Shown here: positions 56,703-64,000 of the stretch, piece after piece | Layout of the letters: every line of letters starts with the position of its first letter | Numbering within the stretch: position 1 is the stretch's first letter | Origin: Actinomycetaceae bacterium | GTDB taxonomy: Bacteria > Actinomycetota > Actinomycetes > Actinomycetales > Actinomycetaceae | NCBI GenBank assembly: GCA_030537615.1 | Contig: JAUNVP010000003.1 | Coordinates: 1 to 64,000 of the forward strand | DNA length: 64,000 nt | Direction: 5' to 3' | Made by a program: the position numbers and the translations under genes | The notes under the pieces: model-generated | What the model was told of the DNA's origin: nothing | Database searches by the model: none | Seen by the model: only the letters and a program-made list of their open reading frames with translations

Positions 56703-58235
56703 ATGGACGCATCTGGACCGGTCCCCCCAACCGTTACCCGTGCAACTGGCCCCAGCCCCGCCGGACTAGTCTCCGGGCACGTGAAGGCTGAAGAAACCGC
56801 TCGTCCACTGTCGGTATTCGACATGTTTCGGGTCGGAATTGGCCCGTCGTCCTCTCACACGGTCGGCCCCATGAAAGCGGCGTTAGCCTTCGTCTCAGGC
56901 CTGGACGAAGCAGGTGAGCGGCCGCAGCATCTTCGAATTGAATTCTTCGGTTCCCTCGGCGCAACCGGCCGCGGCCACTCAAGTGACCGCGCTGTCCTGC
57001 TCGGCCTCGCTGGTTACGAACCAGATACTGTCCCCGCGGACGTTGTTAGGTCAATCGTTGAGGACGTTGAACGGACCGGCTTTCTGACTCTGCGAAGCGG
57101 CACTACTGTTGCCTTCACAATGAGTGACATTGTGTTCAATCCAAGCGTTGTCTTGCCCTACCACGTCAATGCAATGACGATCACTGCACACATGTCGAGC
57201 AGATCCTACGCTCGAACGTACTACTCCGTTGGTGGTGGGTTCGTCATGGAAGATCGTTCCGCTGATCCCAACGAGCCCGACGTCATCGCTCTTGCCACTG
57301 CCGACGCTGTCGAAACCCACGCGACTGCTGCGCCGTATCCGTTTTCCACCGCGACTGGCCTCCTCGCCTTATGTGAGGACCACAATCTCTCGATCGCGCA
57401 ACTCGTTCGAGCCAACGAAGAAGCCGCTCATGATCGCGATACCGTCAATAACTATCTCGACCTCATCCGCACGACAATGGCTGAGTGCATCGAAGCGGGG
57501 TGTTCAACAGAAGGAGTGTTACCCGGTGGCCTCAACGTCTCTCGACGGGCAGCCACACTGTATAGGAGGCTCGGAGGGCGGGCGAGTTCAGTCGCGGAAG
57601 GAGACGCGTGGGCTGGAACCAGCGATGACCCTTTGCGTGCAATGGATTGGGTCAATTTGTTTGCGCTCGCGGTTAATGAGGAAAATGCGGCGGGCCATCG
57701 AGTAGTCACTGCTCCAACTAATGGAGCTGCGGGCGTGATCCCGGCGGTGCTCGGCTACCTCCATAAGTTCTGCCCGGAGGGGCGCAATGACCCGATTGGG
57801 GTGAGCCGCGACTTCCTTCTCGCGGCGACGGCCATCGGTGCGATCATTAAAACTAATGCGTCAATCGCAGGCGCGGAGGTCGGATGCCAAGGTGAGGTCG
57901 GATCGGCCTCCGCGATGGCCGCGGCGGGACTGGCTCAGGCATTCGGCGGGACAGCGCGCCAGGTGGAGAACGCGGCGGAAATCGCCATGGAACACTCACT
58001 CGGCTTGACCTGCGATCCGATCGGTGGTCTCGTACAGATTCCTTGCATTGAACGCAACGCTATTGCTGCAGTCAAAGCAATTAATGCAGCGCGCATGGCG
58101 ATGTGGGGCGACGGTAGGCACACGGTTCCACTCGATGCTGCTATCGAGACAATGTGGCAAACCGGTAAGGACATGCTGTCAAAATATAAGGAAACGTCAG
58201 CGGGCGGTTTAGCCGTCAACGTTGTTGAATGTTGA
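56703..58235 (+). CDS. sdaA: L-serine ammonia-lyase (single-chain, iron-sulfur type)
   Basis: Deaminates L-serine to pyruvate and ammonia using a [4Fe-4S] cluster. About 35 extra residues precede [20 protein letters not shown], the beta-domain start. The alpha domain has [17 protein letters not shown], and three cluster cysteines in [20 protein letters not shown] and VQIPCIERN. Length is 510 residues, the fused single-chain form. ATG 56703 follows GGAGAGG; the frame is open to 56664 from a start without such a site. Confidence 0.95.
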   Translation: MDASGPVPPTVTRATGPSPAGLVSGHVKAEETARPLSVFDMFRVGIGPSSSHTVGPMKAALAFVSGLDEAGERPQHLRIEFFGSLGATGRGHSSDRAVLLGLAGYEPDTVPADVVRSIVEDVERTGFLTLRSGTTVAFTMSDIVFNPSVVLPYHVNAMTITAHMSSRSYARTYYSVGGGFVMEDRSADPNEPDVIALATADAVETHATAAPYPFSTATGLLALCEDHNLSIAQLVRANEEAAHDRDTVNNYLDLIRTTMAECIEAGCSTEGVLPGGLNVSRRAATLYRRLGGRASSVAEGDAWAGTSDDPLRAMDWVNLFALAVNEENAAGHRVVTAPTNGAAGVIPAVLGYLHKFCPEGRNDPIGVSRDFLLAATAIGAIIKTNASIAGAEVGCQGEVGSASAMAAAGLAQAFGGTARQVENAAEIAMEHSLGLTCDPIGGLVQIPCIERNAIAAVKAINAARMAMWGDGRHTVPLDAAIETMWQTGKDMLSKYKETSAGGLAVNVVEC

Positions 58236-58696
58236 TCGCCTTGTGTGGCTGACAGATCGACACGCCGTGGCGCAATGAATTTTTGAGACAATCCTCCCAG
58301 ACTTCTCCACATATCCACAGCTTGTGTATAACTGGGATCCACACGAGCACAGTGTCCGTCTGAGTACTGTTTATCAGTTACTGTCGATGCGGTGAGGATG
58401 GCTTGCGTTGATTGATTTCCGCGCCACGACACTGGATACGCGCAACGCAAATGTCACCGGTGTGATTCACAATAGATTTAACGCGGTGAACAATCGCGCG
58501 CCGTGTCCACGACACTTTCCACCGTATTGCGTGACCTATCCACAGGGTAAGGAGAATTTCAGGCGAAACACGCCATGTTGTGGTGGTTTCCATTTGCGAC
58601 CACTAGGTGTAGTGTTTGTGAACAGGTGCCTTTTTGCGACCTCGACAAATAACAATCGTGTAATTACACACCTGAGACTTACAAGGAGACGGTTCG
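58236..58696. promoter_or_regulatory. nrdHIE control region with DnaA boxes
   Basis: This 460-bp gap has no gene. DnaA-box-like sites are TGTGTATAA at 58323-58331 (exact reversed consensus), ATATCCACA at 58311-58319 and CTATCCACA at 58536-58544. Two NrdR-like boxes follow at 58568-58615. GTGTAATTACAC at 58658-58669 is a perfect palindrome near where a -10 would fall. The operon therefore looks controlled by nucleotide status and perhaps by replication initiation. Confidence 0.6.
58568..58615 (+). promoter_or_regulatory. Tandem NrdR-box-like operators
   Basis: ACACGCCATGTTGTGG (58568-58583) and CCACTAGGTGTAGTGT (58600-58615) resemble the NrdR consensus ACACWATATATWGTGT at about 11 and 12 of 16 positions. 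They are separated by exactly 16 bases, the spacing expected for NrdR pairs, and lie before a ribonucleotide reductase operon. Confidence 0.55.
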
Positions 58697-58945
58697 ATGA
58701 CTATCACCGTTTACAGCAAGCCGATGTGCGTGCAGTGCGACGCGACGAAGCGCGCGCTCGACAAGCAGGGTCTGAGCTACGAGATTATTGACATGAGTGT
58801 TGATGCCGAGGCCCTCGATTACGTGAAATCTCTCGGGTACGTTCAGGCACCTGTTGTCATGGTCGGTGACCAGCACTGGTCGGGATACCGACCCGATCTC
58901 ATTAAGAAGGTCGCGAAAGAGGCCGCCCTGGTCGTTAACGGCTAA
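58697..58945 (+). CDS. nrdH: NrdH-redoxin
   Basis: An 82-residue glutaredoxin-like protein, reduced by thioredoxin reductase, that supplies electrons to class Ib ribonucleotide reductase. The redox motif is CVQC in YSKPMCVQCDATKRALDK. VQAPVVMVGDQHWSGYRPD carries the cis-Pro and the NrdH-type WSGYRPD end. AAGGAG lies before the ATG. It heads nrdHIE; trxB in this window is its likely reductant. Confidence 0.96.
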   Translation: MTITVYSKPMCVQCDATKRALDKQGLSYEIIDMSVDAEALDYVKSLGYVQAPVVMVGDQHWSGYRPDLIKKVAKEAALVVNG

Positions 58946-59030
58946 CTTCCTACTTTCCCGGTTGTCTTTTGAAGATGGCCGGGAAACCTATGTGTAAACC
59001 CCGGCATTGAAGAGAAAGTGAGTATTTCAC

Positions 59031-59432
59031 ATGGTTTACCTCGTGTACTTCTCATCCGCGACGGGGAATACAAAACGTTTCGTTGAAAAGCTCGGATTTG
59101 TGAATAGTCGAATTCCGCTCCTGCCACGCGACGAGTTCCTTCACGTAAATCAACCGTACGTGCTCGTAACTCCCACCTACGGTGGTGGAAACATTAAGGG
59201 AGCAGTGCCTAAGCAGGTCATTAAGTTTCTCAACGATGAAACCAATCGAGGACACTGTGTGGGTGTCATCTCGGCGGGCAACACCAACTTTGGTGAAGCC
59301 TACTGCCTTGCGGGGGACATTATTTCCGCGAAGCTGAAAGTACCGCACATGTATAAGTTCGAACTCCTGGGCACGTCCGAGGACGTGACGAAAGTGCACG
59401 AAGGATTGAAGGAATTTTGGCAGAGAATCTAA
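59031..59432 (+). CDS. nrdI: Class Ib ribonucleotide reductase flavoprotein NrdI
   Basis: A 133-residue flavodoxin-like protein that helps assemble the Mn tyrosyl-radical cofactor of Nrd[19 protein letters not shown] is the FMN phosphate loop, with [19 protein letters not shown] and [18 protein letters not shown]. It lies between nrdH and nrdE and overlaps nrdE by 16 bases, so translation is linked. The actual NrdF gene is not in this operon. Confidence 0.96.
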   Translation: MVYLVYFSSATGNTKRFVEKLGFVNSRIPLLPRDEFLHVNQPYVLVTPTYGGGNIKGAVPKQVIKFLNDETNRGHCVGVISAGNTNFGEAYCLAGDIISAKLKVPHMYKFELLGTSEDVTKVHEGLKEFWQRI

Positions 59433-61573
59433 CTGATACTGGCCCGGAAGAGGCATTGACCCCGGATCTGGATTACCACGCACTCAACGCGCAACTGAAT
59501 CTGTATGACAAAGATGGCAAGATTCAGTTTGACGCTGACAAGAAGGCCGCTCGGCAGTATTTCCTCCAGCACGTCAATCAGAACACGGTGTTCTTCCATA
59601 ACTTGCAAGAAAAACTCGACTACCTTGTTGAAAATGGGTACTACGAGCAGGAAGTTCTCGACCAGTATGATTTCCCGTTCATCAAATCTCTCTATCAGCG
59701 GGCATATGCGAAGAAGTTCCGGTTCCCGACCTTCCTCGGCGCTTACAAGTACTACACGTCGTACACGTTGAAGACATTTGACGGTAAGCGCTACCTCGAA
59801 CGGTTCGAAGATCGCGTCACCATGGTGTCCCTCTATTTGGCGCGCGGAGATAAGACGCTTGCCGAACGCATGGTTGATGAGATCATGGACGGTCGTTTCC
59901 AGCCGGCAACCCCCACCTTCCTCAATGCGGGGAAGAAAGCCCGTGGTGAACTGGTATCCTGCTTCCTGCTACGCGTTGAAGACAATATGGAATCGATTGC
60001 GCGCGGCATTAACTCTGCCCTCCAACTGTCGAAGCGCGGCGGCGGCGTAGCACTATCGCTAACCAACTTGCGGGAGGCAGGCGCGCCGATCAAGAAGATT
60101 GAGAATCAGTCGTCCGGAGTTATTCCCGTCATGAAGCTACTGGAGGACTCGTTCTCGTATGCGAATCAGCTGGGAGCGCGTCAGGGAGCGGGTGCGGTTT
60201 ATCTTCATGCCCATCACCCCGACATTATGAAATTCCTCGATACCAAGCGGGAGAATGCGGACGAGAAGATTCGTATCAAGTCGCTGTCACTCGGTGTCGT
60301 CATTCCCGACATTACGTTTGAGTTGGCGAAGAAGAACGAGGACATGTACCTGTTCTCGCCCTACGACATCGAGCGGGTGTACGGGGTTCCATTCTCGGAG
60401 ATTTCCGTGACGGAGAAATACCGTGAAATGGTTGAGGACGGCCGGATTCGCAAGAAGAAGATTAACGCGCGGCGTTTCTTCCAAACGGTAGCTGAAATCC
60501 AGTTCGAATCCGGGTACCCCTACATTGTGTTTGAAGATACGGTGAACCGGGAGAATCCGATCAAGGGCCGTATCACCATGTCGAACCTATGCTCAGAGAT
60601 CCTTCAGGTATCTGAAGCCTCCGAGTACAACGAAGACCTGACCTTCAAGCACGTTGGTAAAGATATCTCCTGCAATCTCGGCTCCCTCAATATCGCGAAG
60701 GCAATGGATTCCCCGGACTTTGCACAGACGGTTGAGACCGCTATTCGCGGCCTCACCGCCGTGTCAGATCTGTCGAACATTGCGGCTGCTCCGTCGATTG
60801 AGCGCGGTAACCGCATGTCACACGCTATTGGTCTCGGACAGATGAACCTGCACGGCTACCTTGCGCGGGAAGAAGTTTTCTATGGGTCTGAGGAGTCGCT
60901 CGACTTCACCAATATGTACTTCTACGCCATCACCTATCAGGCGATTCGCGCATCAAATAAGATTGCCCGCGAACGGGGAGAATCCTTCCAGGGATTTGAG
61001 GATTCGAAGTACTACAGCGGCGAATACTTCACCAAGTACATCGAGGGCGAATGGGTGCCGACAACCGAGCGGGTGAAGGAACTACTCGCGAAGTCGACCA
61101 TCTACATTCCCACGCAGGATGATTGGCGTCAGCTGGCTCAAGACGTGCGTGAGCACGGCATGTACCACCAGAACTTACAGGCGGTTCCACCCACCGGTTC
61201 GATCAGTTACATCAATCACTCGACCTCTTCGATTCATCCGATCGTCTCCAAGATCGAGATCCGCAAGGAAGGCAAGATCGGGCGGGTGTACTACCCGGCG
61301 CCCTACATGACAAACGACAACTTGGAGTATTACCAGGACGCCTACGAGATCGGCCCGCAAAAGATTATCGACGTCTACGCGGTGGCAACCCAGCACGTTG
61401 ACCAGGGTCTATCGTTGACACTGTTCTACCCCGACACGGTATCGACACGTGATCTGAACAAGTCGTACATTTACGCGTGGCGTAAGGGAATCAAGACCAT
61501 GTACTACATGCGGATTCGTCAGATGGCCCTCCAGGGCACTCAGGTGGACGACTGCGTGTCGTGCATGTTGTAA
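59417..61573 (+). CDS. nrdE: Class Ib ribonucleoside-diphosphate reductase alpha subunit
   Basis: Reduces ribonucleoside diphosphates for DNA synthesis. Length is 718 residues without the N-terminal ATP cone, as expected of class Ib. [20 protein letters not shown] holds the first active-site Cys, NLCSEILQ the radical Cys, and the C-terminus ends DDCVSCML, the redox-relay pair. The TTG start with AAGGA lies inside nrdI. A strong terminator follows, so the radical-bearing beta subunit NrdF must be encoded elsewhere. Confidence 0.97.
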   Translation: MAENLTDTGPEEALTPDLDYHALNAQLNLYDKDGKIQFDADKKAARQYFLQHVNQNTVFFHNLQEKLDYLVENGYYEQEVLDQYDFPFIKSLYQRAYAKKFRFPTFLGAYKYYTSYTLKTFDGKRYLERFEDRVTMVSLYLARGDKTLAERMVDEIMDGRFQPATPTFLNAGKKARGELVSCFLLRVEDNMESIARGINSALQLSKRGGGVALSLTNLREAGAPIKKIENQSSGVIPVMKLLEDSFSYANQLGARQGAGAVYLHAHHPDIMKFLDTKRENADEKIRIKSLSLGVVIPDITFELAKKNEDMYLFSPYDIERVYGVPFSEISVTEKYREMVEDGRIRKKKINARRFFQTVAEIQFESGYPYIVFEDTVNRENPIKGRITMSNLCSEILQVSEASEYNEDLTFKHVGKDISCNLGSLNIAKAMDSPDFAQTVETAIRGLTAVSDLSNIAAAPSIERGNRMSHAIGLGQMNLHGYLAREEVFYGSEESLDFTNMYFYAITYQAIRASNKIARERGESFQGFEDSKYYSGEYFTKYIEGEWVPTTERVKELLAKSTIYIPTQDDWRQLAQDVREHGMYHQNLQAVPPTGSISYINHSTSSIHPIVSKIEIRKEGKIGRVYYPAPYMTNDNLEYYQDAYEIGPQKIIDVYAVATQHVDQGLSLTLFYPDTVSTRDLNKSYIYAWRKGIKTMYYMRIRQMALQGTQVDDCVSCML

Positions 61574-61588
61574 GTCAAACAGATAGAA

Positions 61589-61620
61589 AAAGGGGGCGGC
61601 CCACGTGGGCCGCCCCCTTT
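61589..61620. terminator. Strong bidirectional terminator after nrdE
   Basis: A perfect 32-bp palindrome, starting AAAGGGGGCGGCCCAC and ending in its reverse complement, between convergent nrdE and the formamidase-family gene. Confidence 0.93.
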
Positions 61621-61629
61621 GCTCACTGT

Positions 61630-62562
61630 TTATTTCAGTACGGACTTGGGAAGTCGATGAACGGTGACGGCACCGATGGCGCTGAAGGGGTGGAGAGGAT
61701 CGGGATCCTCGCTTCCGGTGGGGCCACCGAGTTCGGAGTGGGCGAGGGCGCTCATAACAACGTAGGCATCTTCTTTCGAAAAGCCGTGATCGCCGGTGAG
61801 GAAATCGAACATATCCTCATAACCGTTTTGAATCGACTGCTGTACCGGATTGTCGATGCCGATGAAGCACCATTCGGTGGGAGTTTCGATGCGTGGTGCC
61901 CGCAATTTCATTCCTTTAACGACATCGACGGAGACGATAGCTGTACCCTCTGCCTCAATGGCTACGAATGAGGATTCTCCGCGCGCCATAACCGCGTGAA
62001 TATCTCCGATTGATAGCAGTGCGCCGGGAACTTCAACCGGGAGATATACGACCGATTCGGGGCAGGCATCGGTTAAGTCCATATTCCCGCCGCTGGGGAA
62101 ACTTGGCATAATCGTCGAACCGGTTCCGTCAGCCGGTGCGGTGCCGATACATCCGATCATGGGACGTTTGCTGGTGGAGATCGTGTCGGTGAGGCGAACC
62201 TCGTCGCCCTCGATGGGAATCTGACGAGAGAACGACTCGTCTCCCATGCGCTCGGCGAGTGCCCCGGCTCCTGGGAGAGAAACCGACCAGCCGTAGTCCT
62301 TCAGTACGATGTCGTGAATGGTGACGGCCAGAGCATCGCCAGGTTCAGCGCCTTCAACATAGACAGGGCCGGTCACCGGGTTAATCGTTGCGGTGACTTT
62401 GTCGAGAGATCCGCGTTCATGAAGCTGCGCATACACTGCGTCGTCGGTTTCAAAACCGATTGTTTCGCCGGTACCGGCCTTGATCCTGAGGACGGGTTCA
62501 ATCGATGCGTCGTATCCGGATTGGCCGTGGGACTTGCTTAAAAAATGATCCACATTAACCAC
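61630..62562 (-). CDS. Acetamidase/formamidase family protein
   Basis: A 310-residue FmdA/AmdA-family hydrolase. RIKAGTGETIGFETDDA, VYVEGAEPGDALAVTIHDI, RPMIGCIGTAPA, PSGGNMDLTDACPESVVYLP and GALLSIGDIHAVMARGES are typical of the beta-rich metal-binding fold. Members hydrolyse formamide or acetamide to ammonia and the acid; which one is used here is not visible. The GTG start follows AGGAGTAACT. It stands alone between a terminator and the DegT-like gene. Confidence 0.93.
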   Translation of the reverse strand: MVNVDHFLSKSHGQSGYDASIEPVLRIKAGTGETIGFETDDAVYAQLHERGSLDKVTATINPVTGPVYVEGAEPGDALAVTIHDIVLKDYGWSVSLPGAGALAERMGDESFSRQIPIEGDEVRLTDTISTSKRPMIGCIGTAPADGTGSTIMPSFPSGGNMDLTDACPESVVYLPVEVPGALLSIGDIHAVMARGESSFVAIEAEGTAIVSVDVVKGMKLRAPRIETPTEWCFIGIDNPVQQSIQNGYEDMFDFLTGDHGFSKEDAYVVMSALAHSELGGPTGSEDPDPLHPFSAIGAVTVHRLPKSVLK

Positions 62563-62704
62563 AGTTACTCCTTCAGTTGGTCTGTAGTAGGCGCAAGAGC
62601 GCCTCTGCCCATGCTATCTAAAGGTGCACGTAACCGAGCAGTGAGTTCTACAGCCGGCAGAAGTAGGTGAGCGATTACAAGCGGATTGTTTCTCGCAGAC
62701 AAGG

Positions 62705-63898
62705 CTATGAATCGAGCCACGCTCTCACGACGTCGCATACCCCGAGGGTCTTCTCCTCATTTTGTAGGGTCGGAAGATTGACCGCAGACGCAATCAAACG
62801 TTTGGTCTGAGGAAGATCCTTCAACCCGGGATCGAAGTGATAGACGGAAGCGTTTTTAACTCCGGGGAAGAGGGCGGGGCGGTACCAGCGGCCGGGATAG
62901 AAACCAGCGACAGTCAGAGCATCAAATAGGTCTTCAGGATCTCTCCCCAAGGCCAACTGATCCTGGGTCAAATAGATCGGAAACCGGACGAGTGCAGACT
63001 GCTTAGTGATGCGCGCAGGAATATCGATCAAACCCTCTAACTCGCGTGCATAGATCGCACCGGCCTCACGTCGAGTCTGCTCGATTTCCGATAGGTGTTG
63101 GAGTCCGCTGAGCATCTGTTCGAGAGTCCACTGTGATGGTTTGAGTGGAGATCGATCCATCTGACCGACCAGTTCTCGTTGGGCAATAGGGGGAAGGAAT
63201 ACCCCGGCTCTTTCAGCGATTGTCTTCAGCGGGCCGGCAATCCGACCGGGCAGACGGTTGAATACCCGAATCTCATTGAGATACGCCGGAGCTGCCATTT
63301 TCACCAGCATATTCGGGGGCGTCAGATTGCGTAACCGCTCGGCAATTGCCTGGCGCACTCGCTTATCCTCCATGTCAGGATTAAGCCAAATCGCTCCTCC
63401 GAACTTGGTGCGAAGCATCTTTTCAACCCCGAAGGAGTGGACCGAAACATCGGCCAGCGGCTCGCCCGTCACTCGATGCTTCGCCATGCGGGCCACGCAG
63501 TGGGCGCTATCTTCAACCAGAATGGCGCCCGCGTCATGGGCAATGCGTGAAAGCGCGGCGGTGGCTTCCTCATCAATAATCCCGAAAGTATGTTGCGCGA
63601 CGAGGGCGCGCAGATCGCTCGGCACCTCCACCAGTTCGGGGTCAATCGCGATCGAAGTGGGGCTAATATCCGCATACCGGGGGATAAGACCGGCCGAAAT
63701 AATCGGATTGACCGCCGTGGCGCAGGTATAAGCCTGCGTTACCACCTGGCCGGACCCACGAACGTCGCGAAGAGCACCAAAGACGATTTCCATGCCCGCT
63801 CGCGCACGAAAAACCAGGAACCAGTCTTCGGGTGACGTGCCGGTAATAGCACCGAGGGTTTTCTTTACGTCCGCGCTGGACTGGTAATACTTATTCAC
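62705..63898 (-). CDS. DegT/DnrJ/EryC1-type PLP aminotransferase
   Basis: A 397-residue fold-type I aminotransferase family protein of the kind used in sugar-nucleotide and cell-surface pathways. VVTQAYTCATAVNPIISAGL and RYADISP lie in the usual positions, with LVEDSAHCVA as the cofactor-binding Asp region and the lysine in VHSFGVEKMLRTKFGGAIW. The substrate is unknown. The GTG start follows GGCAGGAGAG and overlaps the end of an upstream frame that runs off the window, so it is likely an internal gene of a minus-strand operon. Confidence 0.85.
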   Translation of the reverse strand: MNKYYQSSADVKKTLGAITGTSPEDWFLVFRARAGMEIVFGALRDVRGSGQVVTQAYTCATAVNPIISAGLIPRYADISPTSIAIDPELVEVPSDLRALVAQHTFGIIDEEATAALSRIAHDAGAILVEDSAHCVARMAKHRVTGEPLADVSVHSFGVEKMLRTKFGGAIWLNPDMEDKRVRQAIAERLRNLTPPNMLVKMAAPAYLNEIRVFNRLPGRIAGPLKTIAERAGVFLPPIAQRELVGQMDRSPLKPSQWTLEQMLSGLQHLSEIEQTRREAGAIYARELEGLIDIPARITKQSALVRFPIYLTQDQLALGRDPEDLFDALTVAGFYPGRWYRPALFPGVKNASVYHFDPGLKDLPQTKRLIASAVNLPTLQNEEKTLGVCDVVRAWLDS

Positions 63899-64000
63899 AA
63901 GACTCTCCTGCCGGACGATTACTCTGTTTGGCTAGCGGATGCGGCACACCACTGGATCGCGATGAATTCAGTTCCATTCCATAGTAGTAGGCCGCATCGG
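63891..64000 (-). CDS. C-terminal end of an upstream gene (partial, unidentified)
   Basis: A frame entering from the right edge reads DAAYYYGMELNSSRSSGVPH and ends RPAGESCE at TAA 63891-63893, overlapping the aminotransferase GTG by 8 bases. Such overlap suggests a real upstream operon gene. A second open frame ends at 63919-63921 (FIAIQWCAASASQTE), so the choice is not certain. Too little is present to name a family. Confidence 0.35.
   Translation of the reverse strand, partial: DAAYYYGMELNSSRSSGVPHPLAKQSNRPAGESCE

Overview
The window is the replication-origin region of an actinobacterial chromosome, probably from the Actinomycetaceae or a close relative. GC is moderate, GTG and TTG starts are common, and gene order follows the mycobacterial arrangement around dnaA closely: pcnA, nudix, murJ, trxB, trxA, parB, parA, rsmG, jag, yidC, yidD, rnpA, rpmH, dnaA, dnaN, recF, a DciA-like gene, gyrB, gyrA, a DUF3566 gene, tRNA-Ile, tRNA-Ala, ppiA, crgA, DUF881, trpG, pknB, pknA, pbpA, rodA, pstP, fhaB, fhaA. 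I name no species. Region by region: 1-2196 is a class A PBP running off the left edge. 2293-12357 holds pcnA, a Nudix hydrolase, MurJ, a separate acidic one-pass membrane protein, trxBA behind an apparent SigR/SigH-type promoter, an aminotransferase and a Ddl-like ligase. 12358-13767 is nearly gene-free and carries three parS sites; two more lie inside parB. 13768-19452 is the minus-strand parB to rpmH block. 19453-25180 holds dnaA, an oriC-like DnaA-box cluster, dnaN, recF and a DciA-like gene. 25181-30745 holds gyrBA, a DUF3566 gene and two tRNAs with a tiny DLW-39-like gene between them. 30746-33898 is an accessory scar: what look like decayed toxin and immunity reading frames, one intact AT-richer orphan gene, and remnants of two transposases (IS1634-like and IS3-like). 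33899-47450 is the cell-wall and division block: a CwsA-position membrane protein, PPIase, rhomboid, CrgA, DUF881, class E-like sortase, TrpG/PabA, and the minus-strand operon fhaA-fhaB-pstP-rodA-pbpA-pknA-pknB. 47764-64000 is metabolic: tRNA-Leu, an amidotransferase, a beta-CASP nuclease, an ACT/DUF711 pair, a luciferase-like monooxygenase coupled to an ADP-ribosylglycohydrolase-like protein, NhaC, MTA/SAH nucleosidase, serine dehydratase, nrdHIE, a formamidase-family protein and a DegT aminotransferase. Functionally, the window joins origin firing (DnaA boxes), segregation (ParAB-parS), and control of septal and lateral wall synthesis by Ser/Thr phosphorylation (PknA, PknB, PstP, FHA proteins, SEDS/PBP pair, MurJ). 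The least explained parts are the scar at 30.8-33.9 kb with its orphan gene, the acidic membrane protein next to MurJ, and the parS sites embedded in parB. I found no clear new multi-gene defence or biosynthetic system.
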